Shown: piece by piece, positions 41,774 through 47,333 of the stretch | How the letters are laid out: each line of letters begins with the position of its first letter | Position numbering within the stretch: position 1 is the stretch's first letter | Source of the DNA: Clostridia bacterium | GTDB lineage: Bacteria > Bacillota > Clostridia > UBA1381 > UBA9506 | Length of the DNA stretch: 47,333 nt | Direction: 5' to 3' | Assembly (NCBI GenBank): GCA_017407515.1 | Contig: JAFQWH010000093.1 | Coordinates: forward strand, 1-47,333 | Translations under genes and position numbers: made by a program | The notes under the pieces: model-generated | Told to the model about the DNA's origin: nothing | Seen by the model: the letters and a program-made list of their open reading frames with translations, nothing else | Database searches by the model: none

Positions 41774-43099
41774 ATGAACTGGAAGCTGCCGCAAGACGTT
41801 TTGTATATTATAAATACATTAAATCAAAAGGGATATAAAGCCTATGCCGTTGGCGGCTGTGTCCGGGATATGTTTTTAAAAAAAACGCCCCAGGACTGGG
41901 ATATTACCACCTCCGCTCCGCCGGAAGCCATAATAGATTCTTTCCCGAAAACAATTCCCACCGGCATAAAGCACGGCACCGTTACGGTGCTTTGCGGTAA
42001 AACCCCTTACGAGGTGACCACCTTTCGGGTAGACGGGGCTTATGAAGACCACAGAAAGCCGGAAACCGTTACCTTTACCGAGGATATTCGGGAAGATTTG
42101 TCCCGCCGTGATTTTACCATGAATGCTATGGCATATCACCCGGAAACCGGGCTCCGCGACCCCTTTGGCGGCAGGGAAGATATTGAAAGAAAGTTGATTC
42201 GTTGCGTAGGCGACCCCTTGGTTCGTTTTGACGAAGACGCCCTCAGAATGCTTCGTGCCGTGCGGTTTTCCGCCCAAACCGGCTTTAGCATTGACGAAGA
42301 TATTCTTGCCGCTATGAAAACCCTGGCTCCCCTGCTCTCCGCTATCAGTGGCGAACGGGTTCGAGATGAGCTTGTAAAAACCCTGCTCTCTGACCGCCCG
42401 GCAAAGGTTCGCGTGTTGCACGAAACCGGCCTCTTAGCCGTCATTCTGCCGGAGCTTGACCGTTGTTTTTATACGCATCAGAACCACCCCTACCATATTT
42501 TGAACGTAGGAGACCACAGCCTGAGGGTTTTGGAAAATACTCCTAAGTCGCTCTCTCTGCGGCTGGCGGCTCTTTTACACGATATTGGAAAACCGGATAT
42601 GAAAACAACCGATGAGGCAGGCATTGACCATTTTAAAGGTCACGGCAGCGTCAGCACCAAGCTGGCAGAGGAGATTATCGCCCGACTGCGGCTGGATAAC
42701 AAAACAAAAGATGCCGTTCTGTTGTTGGTTCGTGAGCACGACAGGCAGTTTGCCGTCACCAAAAAAAGTATCCGGCGTGCTGCAAGCATCGTTGGAAAAG
42801 ATATGTTTTTTGACCTTTTGTCCCTGCAAGTAGCTGATGCTCTCGGTCAGAATCCGACAATGGTAACAGAACGCCTTGCCCGGCTTGAGGCGGCAAAGGC
42901 ATTGTATAACGAAATTCTGGCAGATGAAGATGCTCTGTCTGTCTCTGATCTTGCCATCGGCGGCAGAGACTTACTAGAATTAGGTTACTGCGGCAAAGAA
43001 ATCGGTGCCGCACTGTCTAAGGCGTTAGAACTCGTGCTGGATGACCCCTCAGCAAACCAAAAAGAAATTCTTTTGAAAAAAATTCAAAATACTGATTGA
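41774..43099 (+). CDS. cca: CCA tRNA nucleotidyltransferase with HD domain
   Basis: Adds or repairs the 3'-CCA of tRNAs. It has 441 residues. The catalytic head has AYAVGGCVRDMFLKKTPQDW (GGxVRD and DxD) and GIKHGTVTVLCGKTPYEVTT; the neck has RRDFTMNAMAYHPETGLRDP and RFDEDALRMLRAVRFSAQTG with the EDxxR base-selecting motif. A central HD domain (ALLHDIGKPDMKTTDEAGID) links it to the HD-containing bacterial class. Translation starts at 41774 after AGGAGG; the frame to 41723 is upstream of the promoter's own transcript start and is excluded. It is monocistronic. No tRNA gene is present in this window, and whether any in this genome lack an encoded CCA cannot be judged. Confidence 0.95.
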   Translation: MNWKLPQDVLYIINTLNQKGYKAYAVGGCVRDMFLKKTPQDWDITTSAPPEAIIDSFPKTIPTGIKHGTVTVLCGKTPYEVTTFRVDGAYEDHRKPETVTFTEDIREDLSRRDFTMNAMAYHPETGLRDPFGGREDIERKLIRCVGDPLVRFDEDALRMLRAVRFSAQTGFSIDEDILAAMKTLAPLLSAISGERVRDELVKTLLSDRPAKVRVLHETGLLAVILPELDRCFYTHQNHPYHILNVGDHSLRVLENTPKSLSLRLAALLHDIGKPDMKTTDEAGIDHFKGHGSVSTKLAEEIIARLRLDNKTKDAVLLLVREHDRQFAVTKKSIRRAASIVGKDMFFDLLSLQVADALGQNPTMVTERLARLEAAKALYNEILADEDALSVSDLAIGGRDLLELGYCGKEIGAALSKALELVLDDPSANQKEILLKKIQNTD

Positions 43100-43319
43100 A
43101 ATAATGATTTAGGTGGTATATATAGTATAAGTTTTATATAAATGTAGCTTTTATAATTAAATATTCGCACCAGTAGACCCAATTTCCAGAAATTCTCCGC
43201 CGAGCGTCGGCTTCTTCATCAGATTTGGCTATGTAAATTTGCTTGCCGTTTCTTGATAAGTGGCAAGCATGAAATAAAATTTTTGTGCTTTTTTGCATGA
43301 GAACATGGAGGGAAATTGA
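43100..43319 (+). other. Leader region of the EF-G-like gene with two hairpins
   Basis: No gene seen in these 220 bp. A TATAAT (43152-43157) lacks a clear -35. Two compact inverted repeats follow: GCCGA-GCG-TCGGC (43199-43211), followed by TTCTTC, and GCTTGCC/GGCAAGC (43241-43247, 43262-43268), with T-rich stretches after. They may form a structured 5' leader or attenuator. The ribosome site is ATGGAGGGAAATTG. Confidence 0.45.
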
Positions 43320-45386
43320 ATGAAAGACTATCCGGTAGCAAAACTCAGAAACATTGTGCTTTTAGGGCATGGACGTGCAGGTAAAACTTCACTGGCTGAA
43401 GCGTTACTGTTCGCCTCCGGTGCCACTGACAGATTAGGAAACATCGCCTCCGGTAACACCGTCAGCGATTACGATCCTGAGGAAATTAAACGTCTTTGCT
43501 CCATTAGTGCGTCTACTTTGCCCTTAGAATGGCGTGAAGTGAAAATTAACTTAATTGATACGCCGGGATATTTTGACTTTGTCGGCGAACAAATTGAAGC
43601 ACTGTCTGCGGCAGACTGTGCCGTGCTGGTTATCAGCGGCAAGTCCGGCGTGAGTGTCGGTGCTGAAAAAGCATGGGCAATGTGTGCAAAAAAAGGCATT
43701 CCTATGATGATTTTCATCAATAAATTAGATGATGAAAAGTCTGACTATCAAAAAGTTTTAACTGAACTTAAAGATACATTCGGCAAGTGCATCGCTCCTT
43801 GCCTGGTTCCCATTAAAAACGGCGAAAAAATTGACGGTTTCGTTAACGTTGTTGACATGACATCAAGACGTTGGGAAGGCGACAAACGTATTGACGGCCC
43901 TGTTCCCGACGGTATGGACGACGAAATTGCTCCCGTTCGCGAAATGATTATGGAAGCCGTTGCCGAAACTGACGATGAGCTTATGACAAAATACTTTGAC
44001 GGCATCGAGTTCACCCCGGAAGAAATTTATGACGGCTTAAAATATGGTACCCGTAACCGCCAGATTGTTCCTGTTCTCTGCGGTAGTGCTATTAAAAATC
44101 AAGGCACACAGCTACTGATGGACGCGATTATGAAATATACTGCAGGACCCCATAAGGTGACAAAGCTTGCAGAAAACGCTGCAGGCGAACCTGTTGAAAT
44201 TGAGTGCGAACCCGATGCACCCCTGGCTGCACAGTGCTTTAAGACCATTGCTGACCCCTTTATCGGCAGACTGTCTTTTGTGCGTGTGTATCGCGGTACT
44301 TTAACAAAAGATACAACTGTTTACAACGCAAATAAAAAAGCCGAAGAAAAAATAGGCCGTATTTACATGATGCGGGGCAAAAAGCAGATTGAGGTTGATA
44401 AGCTCATTGCCGGTGACATTGGTGCCATTCCCAAGCTGACCATCACCGCAACCGGCGACTCCCTGTGCGATAAAGCTAACCAGGTTCTCTTTGAAGCCTT
44501 AGAGTTCCCCGAACCCGTTGCCAGCATGGCAATTATGCCTAAGGCAAAAGGCGATGAAGAAAAAATCAGTGCAAGCCTTGCGAAGATGATGGAAGAAGAT
44601 AAGACCATCAGCTTAAAGCACGATACCGAAACCAAAGAGCAAATCCTCTCCGGTGTTGGCGAACAACATATTGAGGTTATCATCAGCAAATTAAAAGCTA
44701 AATACAACATTGACGTTGACTTAAAAGAGCCTAAAGTGCCCTACCGCGAAACTATCCGCAAAGCTGTTAAGGCTGAAGGTAAACATAAAAAACAGTCCGG
44801 CGGTCACGGTCAGTACGGTCACGTTTGGATTGAGTTTGAACCCACCGATTCTTTAGAGCTTGTCTTTGAAGAAAAGGTATTCGGCGGTGCCGTTCCTAAG
44901 AACTTCTTCCCTGCGGTTGAAAAGGGCTTAAAAGAAAGTATGGCACACGGTGTCCTGGCCGGCTACCCCGTTGTTGGCTTAAAAGCCACCTTGTATGACG
45001 GTTCTTATCACAGTGTTGACTCTTCTGAAATGGCGTTTAAAATGGCGGCAAACCTTGCTTACAAAGCAGGTCTGGCTCAGGCTTCTCCCGTACTGCTCGA
45101 GCCCATCGGCACGCTGACGGTTAACCTGCCCAACGCTGATATGGGTGACGTGATGGGTGACATTAACAAACGCCGCGGCAGAGTTTTAGGCAGCGACCCA
45201 CAGCCTGACGGTACTGTTACCATCACAGCTGATGTGCCCATGGCAGAAATGGCGAAGTTCTCAACAGACCTTCGTTCCATTACCCAGGGCCGCGGCAGCT
45301 ATTCTTTAGTCTTCCGTGCTTACGAGCAGGCACCGGAGCACGTTGCCAAGAAGAGTATTGAAGAGAGTGCTAAAGAAAAGGAATAA
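43320..45386 (+). CDS. EF-G-like translation GTPase (paralogue of FusA)
   Basis: A 688-residue protein colinear with elongation factor G. The GTPase domain has GHGRAGKTSLAEALLF (P-loop; canonical EF-G has GHIDAGKTT), LIDTPGYFDFVGEQ (G3) and IFINKLDDEKSD (G4). Domain II (PLAAQCFKTIADPFIGRLSF), domain III, domain IV (YRETIRKAVKAEGKHKKQSG, GGHGQYGHVWIEFEP) and domain V (KRRGRVLGSDPQPDGTVTIT) all follow. The GHGxAGKT P-loop and lack of an rpsL-rpsG-tuf context mark the second EF-G-like group common in Firmicutes, not the housekeeping fusA. Its exact role (recycling, stress or antibiotic response) is not known. A long leader with hairpins and a strong terminator make it monocistronic. Confidence 0.9.
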   Translation: MKDYPVAKLRNIVLLGHGRAGKTSLAEALLFASGATDRLGNIASGNTVSDYDPEEIKRLCSISASTLPLEWREVKINLIDTPGYFDFVGEQIEALSAADCAVLVISGKSGVSVGAEKAWAMCAKKGIPMMIFINKLDDEKSDYQKVLTELKDTFGKCIAPCLVPIKNGEKIDGFVNVVDMTSRRWEGDKRIDGPVPDGMDDEIAPVREMIMEAVAETDDELMTKYFDGIEFTPEEIYDGLKYGTRNRQIVPVLCGSAIKNQGTQLLMDAIMKYTAGPHKVTKLAENAAGEPVEIECEPDAPLAAQCFKTIADPFIGRLSFVRVYRGTLTKDTTVYNANKKAEEKIGRIYMMRGKKQIEVDKLIAGDIGAIPKLTITATGDSLCDKANQVLFEALEFPEPVASMAIMPKAKGDEEKISASLAKMMEEDKTISLKHDTETKEQILSGVGEQHIEVIISKLKAKYNIDVDLKEPKVPYRETIRKAVKAEGKHKKQSGGHGQYGHVWIEFEPTDSLELVFEEKVFGGAVPKNFFPAVEKGLKESMAHGVLAGYPVVGLKATLYDGSYHSVDSSEMAFKMAANLAYKAGLAQASPVLLEPIGTLTVNLPNADMGDVMGDINKRRGRVLGSDPQPDGTVTITADVPMAEMAKFSTDLRSITQGRGSYSLVFRAYEQAPEHVAKKSIEESAKEKE

Positions 45387-46598
<1,212 letters not shown>

Positions 46599-46613
46599 TC
46601 AGGCGGTGAAACC

Positions 46614-46787
46614 ATGGCAAGCTGTGAAACCTGTGCTAATTATCAATACGACGAACTGTGCGACTGCTATTTCTGCACCATCAATTTAGACGAAGACGAA
46701 ATGATGCGGTTTTTAACCGGCAACAGCTCCGACTGTGCCTACTGGCGAAACGGCGATGACTATGCCGTTGTCAGAAAACAAAACTAA
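46614..46787 (+). CDS. Small cysteine-rich protein, DUF6472-type
   Basis: A 57-residue gene. The protein has six Cys, five of them early (MASCETCANYQYDELCDCYF then C), then acidic INLDEDEMMRFLTGN, a last Cys in SSDCAYWRNGDDYAVVRKQ. This CxxC...CxCxxC...C pattern, the DEDEM block and the KQN-like ending match the short DUF6472 family that I recall from Clostridia near tgt. Zinc binding is probable; the function is unknown. CAGGCGG precedes the ATG, 15 bp after tgt, and another gene follows after 14 bp, so it is the middle of a three-gene operon. Codon use resembles its neighbours. Confidence 0.8.
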   Translation: MASCETCANYQYDELCDCYFCTINLDEDEMMRFLTGNSSDCAYWRNGDDYAVVRKQN

Positions 46788-46801
46788 GGGAGGGAGAAAA
46801 G

Positions 46802-47206
46802 GTGAAAAAGCGAAAACTGTGGCTTTCCTGTATTTTACTTTTGTTTCGCACCTTAAAAAAGCTGACCCGTAAAAAAGACCAGACAGAAACCGTGTATGCT
46901 ATCACCTTTCCCTTAACAGACGAAGAAACAAAAAAGCAAATTCTCCCGGCAGAGAAAGCCTCAAGGGAAATCAGTGCTCTGTTGCAAGAATTCGGTTGTC
47001 CCTTTACGGAATACAAAACCTACCAAACGGACGGCAAAACGCAAGAGGATTCCCGAGACGCCGTAACCTTTTTCCTGATGATGCTGACTGATGATAAAGC
47101 AGAAGAAATTATTGAGGCCGTTAAAGAAAAACTCAATTTAAAAATCGCCTTTTGCACAAAAGAAGAACATTCATACAGAGAATTAAAAAAACGACTTGTC
47201 GATTGA
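46802..47206 (+). CDS. Hypothetical protein downstream of tgt
   Basis: A 134-residue protein that I do not recognise. The start is a GTG after GGGAGGGAG. A basic N-terminus and short hydrophobic stretch (KKRKLWLSCILLLFRTLKKL) may be a weak membrane anchor or signal; the rest is soluble, with an alpha/beta pattern (TETVYAITFPLTDEETKKQI, EDSRDAVTFFLMMLTDDKAE, EEIIEAVKEKLNLKIAFCTK). It looks like a compact domain of two similar halves, but no family motif is evident. It is the last gene of the tgt operon, and the terminator hairpin overlaps its stop codon. Confidence 0.78.
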   Translation: MKKRKLWLSCILLLFRTLKKLTRKKDQTETVYAITFPLTDEETKKQILPAEKASREISALLQEFGCPFTEYKTYQTDGKTQEDSRDAVTFFLMMLTDDKAEEIIEAVKEKLNLKIAFCTKEEHSYRELKKRLVD

Positions 47207-47220
47207 CAAGTCGTTTTTTT
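47185..47220 (+). terminator. Terminator of the tgt operon
   Basis: 16-bp perfect arms, AAAAAAACGACTTGTC (47185-47200) and complement (47205-47220), loop GATT. The left arm and loop are coding, as the preceding gene's stop codon is at 47204-47206. Confidence 0.9.
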
Positions 47221-47333
47221 GACAATGCAGAACAATAAAGATGCAGACATAAAATTTAGCTTTGCGAAAGCAAAGCCACCTCAACTTCTTCCTTATTCAC
47301 TATTACTTATTACTTTCCAAAAATCGACAAGTA
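47221..47333. other. Non-coding right end of the window with a GAAA-capped hairpin
   Basis: No gene is seen in the last 113 bp. GCTTTGC-GAAA-GCAAAGC (47259-47276) forms a perfect 7-bp stem with a tetraloop, followed by a pyrimidine-rich stretch containing CTATTACTTATTACTT. The last bases (ATCGACAAGT) echo the preceding terminator arm in opposite orientation (ACGACTTGTCGAT), so the region may be part of a dispersed intergenic repeat. Confidence 0.4.

Noticed and set aside
41876-42421. A 181-codon minus-strand frame in cca
   Set aside because: Complement of the strongly conserved nucleotidyltransferase head, with no promoter or ribosome site.
43199-43268. Hairpins before the EF-G-like gene as a known riboswitch
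   Set aside because: No consensus of a riboswitch class I know could be matched; kept only as an unexplained leader.

Overview
The window reads as a chromosomal segment of a moderately low-GC, anaerobic, endospore-forming Clostridia-type Firmicute. The signs are an oxygen-sensitive class III ribonucleotide reductase, a cwlJ-gerQ germination pair, a DacF-like carboxypeptidase, a RicT (YaaT) protein, ribonuclease Y, a T-box leader, an SRP RNA directly upstream of dnaX, and many SigA-type promoters with exact 17-bp spacers. I see no prophage, insertion sequence, CRISPR array, rRNA or tRNA gene. The species cannot be named from sequence alone.

Layout. 1-4.75 kb (minus): two small-molecule transporters, nrdG, then nrdD, which runs off the left edge and has its own promoter overlapped by NrdR-type sites. 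4.97-5.95 kb (plus): cwlJ-gerQ. 6.1-10.0 kb: a GT39-like membrane glycosyltransferase (plus) facing the tagO-mnaA pair for cell-wall or surface polymer synthesis (minus). 10.2-18.3 kb (minus): two DNA-topology units, gyrB-gyrA-small XRE regulator and dprA-topA. 18.5-24.6 kb (plus): SRP RNA, dnaX, ybaB, a MGDG-synthase-type glycosyltransferase in the slot where recR usually lies, the cyclic-di-AMP receptor darA, holB, ricT and an unknown gene. 24.7-31.8 kb: an XRE regulator (plus), then minus-strand galE, a secreted WG-repeat protein, an acetyltransferase, a BofC-like anchored protein, dacF and rny.

32-41.5 kb is the most accessory-looking part. It has an ornithine-cyclodeaminase-family gene divergent from a LysR regulator. 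Next comes a stand-alone gene fusing an XRE helix-turn-helix, a cupin and an acyl-CoA synthetase, preceded by a complete T-box leader whose specifier reads as AUC (Ile). A four-gene operon follows: EamA transporter, M20 peptidase, CapA-like protein, ceramidase-like hydrolase. 41.8-47.2 kb (plus) returns to housekeeping: cca, an EF-G paralogue, tgt, a 57-residue cysteine-rich DUF6472-type protein and a hypothetical.

The strongest leads are the Ile T-box on a regulator-enzyme fusion, which suggests acid activation for isoleucine supply; the transporter/M20/CapA/ceramidase-like operon of unknown substrate; a possible dnaX frameshift site giving a gamma-like short product; and the NrdR-plus-palindrome architecture at nrdD.
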